From positions 296,075 to 360,074 of the forward strand of contig NW_006281103.1 in assembly GCF_000203795.2 (NCBI RefSeq): a stretch of 64,000 bases of DNA. The letters run 5' to 3'. Position numbers and translations under genes: made by a program. Positions 34,725-46,136 of this stretch are shown piece after piece (the stretch's first letter is position 1; every line of letters begins with the position of its first letter). The DNA comes from Batrachochytrium dendrobatidis JAM81 (lineage: Eukaryota > Chytridiomycota > Chytridiomycetes > Rhizophydiales). The notes under the pieces are model-generated. The model was not told the origin of the DNA, did no database searches, and saw only the letters and a list, made by a program, of their open reading frames with translations.

Positions 34725-36365
34725 ATGATATGTCCCTATGCGGTAATGGCATGTTCGAATCCACACCAGGGTATGGGTACGGCTGCTCCAGCACCTGCTG
34801 GAGCTACTACACCATCTTCAATGATTAAATCTCTTGATATAAACGGTAAAACGGATGACTCTTCTATGGGCATCATTGGTTTGACTACTCGTCAAGGACA
34901 TGCAGTTCCAGACAATCAAAACTCGAAATCTGCTGGAAGTCGAGGTCCTCTGATGCTGCAAGATTATCATTTTCAGGAGAAAATGTCCCATTTTGTTCGT
35001 GAACGTATTCCAGAACGAGTTGTGCATGGACGTGGTGCCGGTGCCCATGGATATTTTGAAGCCTACGGAAGCGCTGGAAACGAGACGATTGGCAAGTACA
35101 CCAGAGCAAAGCTGTTTGACACTAAAGGCAAGCGCACACCTGTGTTTACACGGTTTTCTACTGTTATTCATGGTGGTACTTCACCCGAAACCTTGCGTGA
35201 TCCCCGTGGATTCGCAGTCAAGTTCTATACCGAAGACGGTAACTGGGATCTTGTTGGTCTCAATCTCAAGGTGTTTTTTATTCGTGATTCCATCAAGTTT
35301 CCCGACATGGTTCACAGTTTGAAACCCGATCCAGTCACAAACATTCAAGATCCAAACCGTGTATTCGACTTTATGAGTCAAACTCCCGAGTCAACTCATA
35401 TGCTGACATTTTTGAATTCGCCATGGGGTATTCCTGCCGACTATCGCCACATGCACGGCAGTGGTGTCAACACATACAAGTGGGTCAACAAGGAAGGCTT
35501 GGCACACCTTGTCAAATATCACTGGATCTCCAAACAAGGCACCAAAAACCTCAAGCAAAGCGAGGCTGATGCAGTTCAATCCAACGACTTCAACCATGCT
35601 ACAGATGATCTGTATCGGTCAATCAAGCGAGGCGAGTATCCAGAATGGGAGTTGAATGTACAACTGTTGACAGATGACGAGCACAGTGAATTGGATTTTG
35701 ATCCTCTTGACGATACCAAACTGTGGCCAGAGTCGATTGCGCCAATGCTTCCAGTTGGACGTATGGTTCTTGATCGTAACCCAGTCAATTACTATGCCGA
35801 GGTAGAGCAGGCGGCATTTGGAACAGGAGTTTTGGTTGACGGATTGGATTTCTCGGACGACAAGATGTTGCAAGGTCGCACGTTCAGTTATGGTGATGCA
35901 CAACGATATCGTCTTGGTGTCAATTATTTACAGTTGCCAATCAACAAACCTTTGAACAAGGTGGCAACCAATCAGCGTGACGGTACAATGACATACTTTG
36001 TGGACGGTACAGATGCAGGCGAGAATCCTCATATTAACTACGAGCCATCCAGTCGCAACGGTCTTGTGCAGCAGCCAAATGTATATCCAGGACCTGTGCA
36101 TGAGCCTGTTTTACCCGATGGAACCAAGATTGGACGCGCACCTATTAATCGTACGAATCCGTTTGCTCAAGCTGGCGAGACTTACAGGAGTTTCGAAGAT
36201 TGGGAACGAGATGAGCTTATTATGAATCTTGGCAAAGCACTTGCAGTATGCAACAAAGACATTCAAGAGCGCATGGTGCATAACTTTAGTCAAGCCGATA
36301 AAGATTATGGTGCACGAGTTGCCAAAGCGATTGAAGATATTTCTTCAAAGATGATGCAAGGATAA
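34725..36365 (+). CDS. Monofunctional haem catalase, intronless, distal-pocket Asn replaced by Leu
   Basis: 546 residues in one exon. The catalase fold is complete. The distal His is H101 in [28 protein letters not shown] and [17 protein letters not shown] follow. The haem-binding proximal block [14 protein letters not shown] has Tyr at 389 and Arg at 385. The size and [16 protein letters not shown] block resemble small-subunit clade 3 catalases such as Bacillus KatA. It disproportionates hydrogen peroxide. The oddity is that the position of the distal Asn (VGNN in relatives) reads VGLN, with CTC at 35259-35261. The first 45 residues are an Ala/Pro/Ser-rich extension. There is no SKL-type peroxisomal signal (ends MMQG). 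Absence of introns among intron-rich neighbours would fit horizontal origin or retro-insertion, but neither is shown. Confidence 0.93.
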   Translation: MICPYAVMACSNPHQGMGTAAPAPAGATTPSSMIKSLDINGKTDDSSMGIIGLTTRQGHAVPDNQNSKSAGSRGPLMLQDYHFQEKMSHFVRERIPERVVHGRGAGAHGYFEAYGSAGNETIGKYTRAKLFDTKGKRTPVFTRFSTVIHGGTSPETLRDPRGFAVKFYTEDGNWDLVGLNLKVFFIRDSIKFPDMVHSLKPDPVTNIQDPNRVFDFMSQTPESTHMLTFLNSPWGIPADYRHMHGSGVNTYKWVNKEGLAHLVKYHWISKQGTKNLKQSEADAVQSNDFNHATDDLYRSIKRGEYPEWELNVQLLTDDEHSELDFDPLDDTKLWPESIAPMLPVGRMVLDRNPVNYYAEVEQAAFGTGVLVDGLDFSDDKMLQGRTFSYGDAQRYRLGVNYLQLPINKPLNKVATNQRDGTMTYFVDGTDAGENPHINYEPSSRNGLVQQPNVYPGPVHEPVLPDGTKIGRAPINRTNPFAQAGETYRSFEDWERDELIMNLGKALAVCNKDIQERMVHNFSQADKDYGARVAKAIEDISSKMMQG

Positions 36366-36707
36366 ACCTCGAATAGTAAACCAACAATTGAATGTAACAA
36401 CAAATAAATCATATCTTGTAAACCCATTTAACTTGTCATTTAGACTGATATTGTGGTATAATCATGCAAGTAGCATGCTTGCACAAGTTATTTTGCATCC
36501 GTTTATCACAAAATATATAAACTAGAATTAATTATAATAATTGGTATTTTTCTTGAAGGGATTATAAACCAAAGATGGTTTTAAATGGTCTTGAGTTGAC
36601 CTGAAAAGACTGTCATGCAGTATTGATTTACAAGTGCTGACACCAAACCACAATGTATTTGACAAACACACCTAACGAATATTACCGTATAATTGGTTTC
36701 AATCAAC

Positions 36708-36826
36708 ATCTACGGCCATACACACAAGAAAATACCGGATCCCGTTCGATCTCCGAAGTCAAGCTTGTGATGGCTCAGTCAGTACTGTGGTGGGGGACCA
36801 CACGGGAATACTGAGTGCTGTAGTTT
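36708..36826 (+). rRNA. 5S ribosomal RNA
   Basis: The sequence follows the eukaryotic 5S pattern: TCTACGGCCATA at the 5' end, GATCTCCGAAGTCAAGC (A-box region of the internal promoter) and TCAGTACTGTGGTGGGGGA. ACCACACGGGAATACTGAG then leads into GTGCTGTAGT at the 3' end. Helix I can pair CTAC with GTAG, and TGTGGT-GGGGG-ACCACA forms the expected hairpin. The length of about 119 nt is right. A T-run (36824-36828) is the Pol III terminator. It stands alone between protein genes, as in fungi with dispersed 5S genes. Ends are certain to within two or three bases. Confidence 0.9.
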
Positions 36827-36828
36827 TT
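36824..36828 (+). terminator. Pol III T-run terminator of the 5S gene
   Basis: TTTTT directly after the GTGCTGTAG 3' end of the 5S rRNA. Confidence 0.7.
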
Positions 36829-37749
36829 GCTAAATTAACAATCTGATCTCGTTTTGGATGTTTTGGATCAAATCTCGACTTGAATCTTTATGGTCGTCAA
36901 CAATCATAGTATACACGACTGATTCAAATCGAGTTGACTAGGCAAAATATACTCCATGTTGTAATCATTCAATCAATCTTGTTTATATCAGCTGTACCCA
37001 ATGCACTAACTCGATTGTTGTATAGTGGCATAATACTCATATCGCCGCTCAGAGCTGGCAATAAATAGCGCCGACTTTGATACCAAGAACGTTGACAGTC
37101 TGATTTACAAAATGACAAATCAGACCTTGTTTTTGAACTCTGGTATAAATCTCGGTAAACTCTTGTGTATCAAATTGGATTGACATGGTTTCTGTAGAAT
37201 TCATTGCAATTACCAAGTGTTCCAAGTCGCTCTGCAATCTGCAAAATAACTCGTGTCCTGTGAAAATATGGATCGAGTAACTTTTAACTTTGGATGCTAG
37301 TAAAGTGATTATGACTTGTTGGCTCAATTGAAACTAGGTTTAATGGACATGCTGCTGCTCATTGGATTTCTGTTGGGTTGAGATGACAGCCGTATCGATT
37401 ATAATTCAACACACATTGCAATTGAATCACATTCGATGCACTTTGATCCAGTTAACCATGCAAGGCATATGCATGCCAGTTTCAACACATCTTCATCAAC
37501 TAAAGCGAAAAATGGATTTGATTTGGCGATACAAACAGTAATATCATCAATAACACACCACTAATGGCATATAGTTGCTGATGCATAACTGTCGAGTTTA
37601 AATCGCATCCAAATGTCAACTTCACGTAGCTCACCAATCTTACTCGGAAACTCGAGTCAAATCAATAAAACTCATCGAGTCTTGAAAACTAACATTGCAA
37701 ATTAGGTTTAATTATAATAAACTCGTGTATTCCAAGACTGCAGTTAAAC

Positions 37750-40700
37750 CTATACCGAATGTGTCTGTTGATATATTGCTGCTGTAATCAACGAATGAAC
37801 AGTAAGCCCAAACACCAAACAAGCGCCTAATCCAGCAATCCATTGTGGTCGCATGATGTTAGTCAACCATCTAGGCATTGCTTTGAATGGCTTAACCATG
37901 GCTAAAGTATCCATTTGAATCGCTTCATCCCGACTGTATTCATCCTCAAAAATATCCATCAATTCACCATTGCCATACTGCAGACCACCAAGATACTCGG
38001 AATTGCCATTGTCAATATTTGCCATATTACCACCAATCTTACTTTGGCGACTACTCGTTTCGTTGCTGCTTACACTGACTCGTTTTGATCTGATTATATG
38101 TGCATTTTGATTTGGATTCAGCAATCCACCAGCAGTCAAATGCGATTTCTTCAAACTCGATCGGCTCATATCCATCGTCAATCCCAGAGTGCTATTCATC
38201 ATGCTTAAAGTTCCTTTTAGATTGATATCCACCACATCTGAAACCATGTTTGAGCTGCTTGTTTGACCAGTTGTCAAATCGGATAAACTGGACTTGGATT
38301 GGTTCAATGAGCTATGGGAAGCAATAGCTGCACGATACGATGCAGACAGTTTCCCAACATTCACATCTAGCGTGCTACGAATTGCTTTGATGGAATGGCG
38401 AGATGTAAGGGATAAGTTGCCAATTGATTTTGTTTTAGAATGAACAGGGTGAGATGGTTTGAATGGATCGCGAATGACTATCCGATCAAGATCTGCATAT
38501 GGGAGATGATAAATGTAATCAAAATCATCCTCATCATCACGGTACATTTTTTTGATTCCAGCTGTAATGTCCAAAAACTCAATCTAAGAGTGTTTTGTGT
38601 AATAGTTAGCTCATGACTGCAAATATATCGTGTATGTTGCAACTACTCACATCGTCCATGATCGACTGATTCATAACTAGTACCATATATCACAAGCCAA
38701 TAGATTAGCATTGTTGACCAAATACGACTGACACCAACTCGCTCATACTGCAATACAATTTGTGCTTGAATACTACCTAGACTGCGCTTTGAAAGCATCA
38801 TCATGATTAGAAATGGTACAATATAATTGCACAATGCCTGAAACGTCAAGTTTGTCCAAAATCGAAAATGAGCAACTCCAATGCCTGACTGCAGCGGAAC
38901 AGCAATACACAATGGCACAATGACACCCCAAAACCGAGCCCATGCTAGTGTTTAATATTGAACATGATTACATTCGATTGATAGTTTAGCGTAAAATCAA
39001 TTTCAAGACTGTAGTCCAATGACAGAATCACTTACGTTTGGAGCAAATTTGCCCAGTAACAAGGTTTAATTGAATTATGGACATGTTGACTAAAATTGAA
39101 GCTATACAGGTGCAGAGTGGTATCAAAACAAGCATGATTTCCAACACAATTATGCCGATTAAATTATCGTGTTGGCTACTATACATTGCCGCAACAATGG
39201 TATTGCTTGAATCCAGATCAAACCCAAGCGCACCTATTTAACCAAATACCCACATTGTAAACACATTAGTCAAAGCAATTGTTTGGTATTTTACAATTCA
39301 ATATTTTGATCACTGCCTACATACCAAATACACCAATCAATACATATATACTGCATGCTATGCATGTTGATAATCCAACGCATTTTTTCAAATCAACTTT
39401 TGGATGCTACAAAGATCAATGGATGATATTAGACAAAACATTGATTATCAGTAACCACAAAACCAGCAATATCAAATATTGAAAATTTTCAAACACGATC
39501 AACATACTGCAATGTTCACCAAAGTTAAAATCTCTTTGGAAAATGCTATATTGAAAGCATTGATAAACATTGATGATAATGAGTGTAAATTAGTTTCAGC
39601 AAGACAAGGTATCATTTATCATTAATATTGTTATGAGTCTTACCAAAACTAAAAAACATGGTTCCAAACAAGTTGGACAAATTTGGCACTTTTAAAAAAG
39701 TTCTGCTTGTGTTAATCCCCGAAGAAATCGATGTGCATATTGTAATCAATGTAAACAGTCCAATCGCAGCAGCTGATACTATTTGAAAAATACCAGTTGT
39801 CAGATTTACAATTGTATTCATACGAAATGGAGCACTGAATAAAGGTGTCAAAATACATAAACTGCCAGCTTCATAAAATGGTAATTCACGCCAAATTTAC
39901 TAGACAACATCGTGTCTTTTAAACTTCTTGACAAAACTGACAGGTTTTGTGCTCATTTTTTGTAAAACAACCGAGTTGTTATTTACATTACAGTTTCAAT
40001 AGCGGTTGGAATGGAAACAGCAGTTGCATTTCTAAACTGCAAACGTATCCAAAGTTTAGGATACAGCCAATACAAGTTTGATTGACAGCAGCCAAACCCA
40101 GCACTGGATTGAAATGCCTGAATTTTACAATCACCCATTTCATGACCATGTCAAATGAGATTGTTTAAGACTATAGTTTGATTGTAGTAGAAACAATCGC
40201 TGCAAGATAAATACAAGCGTTCCATTTTGCGTGAATATGGCTGTAAATACAAGCTTGGCCATGCAAATCAATATAATGCTATACCTAGCTGCATTGGTAC
40301 TATTACATTAAGTTCAAAATAAGTAAACGGAACCAAAAGTGCTAGATTCGTCTACATATCACATGCATATCAGTTCATACTATTTCAAAGCAGCAATCTC
40401 CAATCGTGACCAATTGATTGCCATTTCACATCAAACATTCTGTAAACTTACAAATGAACCAAGTGTAATGAACATCGTGTCTGATTCAAATGGAGATGGA
40501 GTTGGACTAGTTGAATGCGTGCAGTATAGATTGCTGCTTGGAAACATGCCAATTCCACACGTTCCACCAAGCACATCAACGTATAAACGATCCAGTATCT
40601 GCACGCATGTGATGACAGTTTAAACAAGTCAGAATCTTGAATCTGGTTTGAATAGCCAAATGAATGGGGTTTGCAATCGACACCATTGGATACTGCGATT

Positions 40701-41443
40701 AAATGTACCTGAGATGAAGTCACCAATGATATTACAATGCATGATGTAATAGATCCATACAAAATTGATACAGCAATATAAAACCATTTTTTCCCATAAA
40801 ACTAAAATGTTGGGTTTTAGCATAGTCGATCGTGATTGAGTTGCCCAGTTGATATTTGGTATTCGTGAATACGGTTGTAATAAAGTTGCTCAATGTCAGT
40901 CATTCACCAAATAATACCTGATGCACTAAAACAGTGTATTCAATGTTTCTCTGTAGATGATATACATTGGACACCAGTTAGGTATTTTAATCACTAAACA
41001 TTAATGTCCATTTTAAACCATGACAAATCAGCGTACCTGAAAGCGCTGATTTCCAGGAAACTTTGAAGCTGCCTCAATCATAAACAATGAAGTGATATAC
41101 GCCAATAGTGCTATGAAAAATAAAGCTGCCAACGTTCTGAACATGATTCGTGTACACGAACCGTTTTTGTATGCGTTGAGCCATTTGTGAAATTCCAAAA
41201 TGATATTGTTGGTCTACTTTAATGCAAACCAAACCGCACTTGATGAAATACTTTCAACATGAAACTTACAAAATCCATCCATATGCTTGAAAAAGTTTTG
41301 GCATGATATACAACGCTGTGATGATTGATATGGTTAGTCAAGCATAAACGGTAATGTGATACTTTTATATCCAGACACTCCAACAGACTTTACCTGGACC
41401 AACAATGCTCGCTACCAACATACTAACACAACCCAAAAACCCA
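37750..41443 (-). CDS. Amino-acid transporter (Aa_trans/SLC38-like), paralogue 1
   Basis: Exons with resolved limits are 41394-41443, 41270-41315, 41037-41136, 40709-40801 and the last, 37750-38583. Further exons lie between (around 40450-40600, 39600-39860, 39010-39240 and 38650-38940). The product has FLGCVSMLVASIVGPG in the first membrane helix, then MPKLFQAYGW, EAASKFPGNQRFQ, ILDRLYVDVLGGTCG and a C-terminal multi-helix part. It ends in a long cytosolic region with DITAGIKK and DDFDYIYHLP, and a last hydrophobic segment. This order matches a fungal amino-acid/auxin permease-like family that moves neutral amino acids across plasma or vacuolar membranes. The 5' exon is not found. The paralogue at 42295-45395 is divergent and has the same exon sizes. 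Confidence 0.75.
40215..40246 (-). repeat. Solo ends of MITE-like family in transporter 1 introns
   Basis: TTCCATTTTGCGTGAATATG followed by GCTGTAA is the right-end (inverted) form of the family terminal repeat. A shorter relative (TTCGTGAATACGGTTGTAA) lies near 40861-40879. Both fall between transporter exons. Confidence 0.5.
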
Positions 41444-42294
41444 CTATAATCCATACATTACATAGATCGTATTTCAAGAGTAACGGTGTTAGAGTTCTGA
41501 GTAGCTGGTATCATTGTGTCAAGATTAGATTAATGACACGACTTGCAAAAATGTAGCCTTACAAATTAGTGTCGAGCCAATTACAACCAACTTACACATT
41601 CTTGATGTATACCAAATCCGACATGAGTATATATAGTGTAAGGTACAGGGCTGGAATGGCTGTTGGGTAACTTGTTGTGCAGTTACTCGAGAATACAAGT
41701 CTGTGGTGAATACAATAAAGTGAACGCGAGTAGTATGAATTATCAAATCAGAAAAACCTTGTATCCAAAATTAAACCTGTGGTATGAGTATCCAATCAAG
41801 TTTTAAATGATTGAATTTGTCTATATCCAATCAAGTTTGACTACATAGGATCGAGTTTGGGATTGAATGCATTGACTTGAATTTGTAAGTACTTGCCACG
41901 AGGATACATTGGATTCAAACCAGAAACAATGCAATTGATATAAATGGATGGTCTGCACTTTGTTCCAGTATCAATTACTTGACAATGAACGAGTTGATGC
42001 TGATCTTTATCAACTCGGGATATTCGCGTCTTTAAAATGCTTCCAAACGCTTGAAGTTGCTCTTGAAGCAGTGAGCATAAAGTTGCTAGTATTTGGAGCC
42101 AGTCATTATGGGATATACAAAAAACATGTATGTTGATATATTCTGTCAGATACTAATGACACCTTGTAAAAGTATCGGGTGATATTTTTCGTTTGTAATT
42201 CAGATATCAGCTCAACTATAAGAGCTGAATGCACTCGTATCTGAATGCAAGCTGAATGCAGGTTGAATACTAATTTAATGATATTGATACATAG
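41444..42294. other. Head-to-head interval between the two transporter genes
   Basis: Must contain the first exons and promoters of both transporters, but I could not fix an ATG for either. Frames at 41948-42136 (plus) and 41525-41746 (minus) have no clear relation to each other, so they are not accepted as the missing exons. Confidence 0.5.
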
Positions 42295-45200
42295 TGGGTA
42301 TATAGGCAGCGTTAGTTTGCTACTAACCAGTATTACTGGACCAGGCAGGTTTCATAATTTTAATGCATCTCGAATCATCTGAATCAAACTCATAAACTGT
42401 GCTAACAAATACTGGTTCTGGGTTGTTTCCACACTGCGATGCTTGTTAATTTATAAACGACTAGGCATTGTGATTATTCCAACGATTTTTCAAAATGCAG
42501 GATGGCTCATGTAAATCTAGTCAATATTTCCAACTTGGGTTGAATCTTGTGTTCAAGATATTGCATTCTAATATCAGTGTATACGGTTTTGTTGAATTCA
42601 TTGCAGTCCTGTCCTGGCGTTCATCTTTATAGGCGTTTTGGCTGGGTTTGCATGTCTATTTATCATAGAGGCATGTTCGATATTTCCAGGAAACGACCGA
42701 TTTCAGGTAACCCATTGATAGTCAATGAAACACCCTATTCGAGTGTGGTACAGCAATTCATCCATTTCAAGATAGTCTGACAGAGTAACTAACGACATGA
42801 GCTGATTGTAATATAAATGTTGTGTAGAGAAATATTGAATTCACTGTTTTGGTTCATCAGTTTTACGGACGCAATTGGTACTACGCCATGATTTTTATTC
42901 TATATGGATCACTACAGAGTACCAACATTGCTTCTATTATTGGATGTGCTCAGGTTGGAATCTTGATTTTCAAATAACGATATTGGTTTGGATGTGCTGT
43001 CAAACAGACATTATGAATTTGCTTATCTGAATACTTGTTGCTCTGTATGCATGCAGGTGTTTGATAATATTTTTATTCGATTTTTTGGCATAACATGCGG
43101 GTATGGAATTACACCGCTCAATGGATTGATCTGTGTTTATTCTTCAGGAGTTGAAAACTCGCCATTTGGTGATAATTACATGCTCGGGACGTTTGGCTAC
43201 ATTGTAAAAATACATGCTTGATGAGATTGTTGGTTTTTGATGGTCCGATACTTACTGATTCTAGTGTACCACTTTGACACCGCTTGTCTTGATATACGAT
43301 CTGTTCGTATTGATGATCTAGCTTACTGCCATGTTTATCATTCCACTTACACGCATTGATCTAAACGATAACGTTATTCTGCAACTCAGTAAGATCTGAA
43401 TTGTATATTGTCACACGAATTATGGCTATATTTTACAGGACTCGTACTGATACGAATCGATATAGTTTCATGCGTGTATACTGTTTTGTTTTTAGGAACA
43501 TTGATTATCCAGAGCTCATTGGATGGACTTCATAAAGAAAATCTGCCCATGATTGGATCATCTCAAAGCGGTACAATTGGAAGTGTGTTGTTTAATTTTG
43601 GTAGGTTGATTTCATCTCATGTCAGGCAATGTTGTGTCATGTTTTAATGCCAACGTGTACACATTTTTATTATGATAGCAATGGCGAATGAAATCCCATC
43701 TTGGGTAAATATAGCTGTACGTAATAGTTTGGGATAAACAACGGTTAGCATCTGGCTGTATATGAAGCTACTAATCCAAAATATTGCATCAAATGTTAGC
43801 ATCCACGCGTTTCAATCCACAAAAGTATTTGGGTGTCTATTATACTTGCATGCACTTTTTACATTCTTGTTGGTATATTTGGTATGAAAAGTCAATAGTA
43901 TGCGATATATACTGTTCACATTGCCGGTTTCAATCAATATGGATATGACTGCAATGGATACTAAACAAGTAACATGGTATGCATTGATACTCTAGGCTCA
44001 CTTGGATTCCATACAGATGCAAACACAAATTTGTTGCAAGCAATGTACAATGACTCTGCACTTTCGACATCGAGCTTAGGATGGTTGTTTTTCATGTATC
44101 TATTTTTCCCAGTGATGACCTATGCCACGTCTATTCCAGTCGCCATGCTTGTTGTCAAGATTAATTTTCTTGCTGCGGGTCTTTGTTCGTCAGGTAATTC
44201 ACGATTGGGTTGCTGTTTTTGAGAGTTTATGTGCAATCAAGATGTGCATTGATAGTATATGCATTTAGAGATCTAAATACCAATTTACAATACATGTTTG
44301 TGACGATATAGGGATGGCAACATTTTGGGCAGTAATAGCTCCATTTATAATTGGAATCCCATTTCAAACTGGAAGTTTGATTGTGCCGTTTGGAATCTGG
44401 ACAAGCGTGACGTTTCAAGCCATTTGCAACTTTTTTGTACCATTTCTGATATTTATGTTTATGAACAAGAGAAACACAGTTATGGCGCAGTCAGTAATCG
44501 ACGAGGTAAGCATGTTGATGATGGAGTGTGGACAATCTAGCTGAGATTCAAACATGTTCTGTGTTGATTGTTTGGAGCATTATTGATCGTCTAGTATCAC
44601 CCAACTGACAATTTTGACACGAGACTGTTTTGTAAATAGTTGGAGTTTCTTGATATTACTGCTGGAATCAAAAAGGGGTTTACTGACGAGGAGGATGAGT
44701 TTGATTACATTTATCACCTGCCACATGCAAATCAGGACAGGATTATCAGACGAAATCCATTTAAAAAACAAACTGATCATGATAGATTAGAAAGGGGAAA
44801 ATCGATTGGGGAACTATCGGTTGCATCCAAACACTCGATCAAACAAATCAGAAGTATGCTTGATCCAAATGCCAGTCATCGATTGGGACTGCGTGCAAGT
44901 CATCCTCGCCATTCAGATGGATTGACGGGATTGAATGCTTCTGGAGTAGGCACATCACGCATATCATTAAACACACAGAACCTAGACGTCATGACAGCAA
45001 GTCGTATGGGATCAACATCCAATCTTGGATCATCCATGGCAGCAAGTCAGTTCAATACATATGGATATGGATCTTTTGCTGAATCGTCAACCAAAGGAAC
45101 ACGGAGTAGTGGATCTGAGGTCAAGTCGCGCGTAGCTGGTTTATACAATCGAAACAGATCTAACCATGTCGAACTTTCGCAAAGTTTTGGAGAAAGTAAA

Positions 45201-45395
45201 ATGTCAGAATCATATAGTGATGCATTTGGATTGCTTGATTTAGGAGAGATTTCCATGGAGGGGTATTCTCCATTTAGAGCCTTGCCGTCATGGCTGACTA
45301 TTTATGTACGATCCAAATGGATTGCAATCTTTGGACTAATATGTATGGTGCTGATGATTGCACAAGTTGTTTGGTCAAGTGTTGTTGGATTGTAA
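42295..45395 (+). CDS. Amino-acid transporter (Aa_trans/SLC38-like), paralogue 2
   Basis: Exons with resolved limits are 42295-42344, 42465-42510, 42607-42706, 42861-42953 and the last, 44640-45395. Others lie near 43056-43200, 43320-43390, 43490-43600, 43680-43720, 43990-44190 and 44313-44503. Motifs in order: GYIGSVSLLLTSITGPG, IPTIFQNAGW, EACSIFPGNDRFQ, FYGRNWYYAMIFILYGSLQS, FGITCGYGITP, TRIDLNDNVILQL, QSGTIGSVLFNF, YATSIPVAMLVVKIN, then the cytosolic DITAGIKK and FDYIYHLPH block shared with paralogue 1. About 11 membrane helices are expected. The intron after GPG has a GC donor (CAG|GCAGGT at 42345), while paralogue 1 has GT at the same place. The 5' exon and ATG are unresolved. Confidence 0.77.
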
Positions 45396-45799
45396 TTGTA
45401 TCAGATGATGCAATTGAAAATGGACTGCAATATTCTATATTTAAATCATTGAATACATCACAACAACAGTAGTGACTTGATAACTGAACAAATAAACACG
45501 CTGTTGATTTGATAACTGGTGTTGATTGATTGGTGGTAGAGTTGACTGAATCGTAAACTTTAAACATTACCCAACACTGAGTCAGACTTGCTGCAACGTG
45601 ACACATTAGTCTATATCACATACAGTATTGGTTGAAACTGATGCATTGACTGCATTGATACAGTCATTCAATAAATAATTAAAGAACAATGATTGAATAT
45701 GACTTTGGAATGCCAACTAATAGAACGCGTCTCGTTCGATTAAACTCGCAAGTACTACCAAGCTCGCAAGTTTCCCAGAATTAAACCAACATATATAGT
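45396..45799. other. Intergenic, nothing recognised
   Basis: AT-rich sequence between the transporter stop and the small zinc-finger gene. Only short chance frames are present. Confidence 0.6.
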
Positions 45800-46014
45800 A
45801 TGATTTCATCTGGATGTGTTAGCACACCAGGCTCAGCAAGTGCCTTTCGTCTATGTCACATATGCGGTATTGCATACTCCAAGGCTTCGTTGCCTGCTCA
45901 TCAAAAAAGGTAAAGTTTATCATGAACCAAACTCGTTTGAATCAATGCAGTTGTCACAAAAATAGACATGTCTTGTATCCAAATGTCAATACTGCATTTA
46001 AAATATACGCATAA
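45800..46014 (+). CDS. Small C2HC-type zinc-finger protein, two exons
   Basis: Exons 45800-45909 and 45951-46014 join at a GT-AG intron of only 41 nt. The 57-residue product carries one zinc-finger of the ZC2HC1/zf-C2HC type (CHICG, a Tyr-containing loop, then LPAHQKSC). The last Cys is created across the splice junction, which supports the join. The remaining tail is basic and short. Family members are usually longer with several such fingers. This may therefore be a stand-alone minimal member, or the first two exons of a gene whose other exons I did not see before the opposing PARG gene begins at 46137. Biochemical role unknown. Confidence 0.6.
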
Positions 46015-46136
46015 TTGTTATTACTGCCTCAACTACATGTTCAATATATAGCGTTTATTGTGTGTCAAGATGATTGATTGGTAAAAAATGCATATTTATA
46101 ATCTATAAAACATACTAGATGATACATACGCCGATT

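Larger units (their letters stand above)
36366..37749. other. Intergenic containing the 5S rRNA gene
   Basis: Apart from the 5S rRNA gene at 36708-36826, no gene is recognised. Short frames such as 37049-37327 (minus) have no motif. A possible degraded MITE end (ACAGCCGTATCGATTATAA) lies near 37388. Confidence 0.5.

Noticed and set aside
34818..35171. Minus-strand frames opposite the catalase 5' part
   Set aside because: Shadows of the strongly conserved catalase frame.
35240..35275. A small intron or frameshift as the cause of the VGLN motif in catalase
   Set aside because: The frame is uninterrupted and conserved residues resume at once on both sides; no GT-AG pair fits in this interval.
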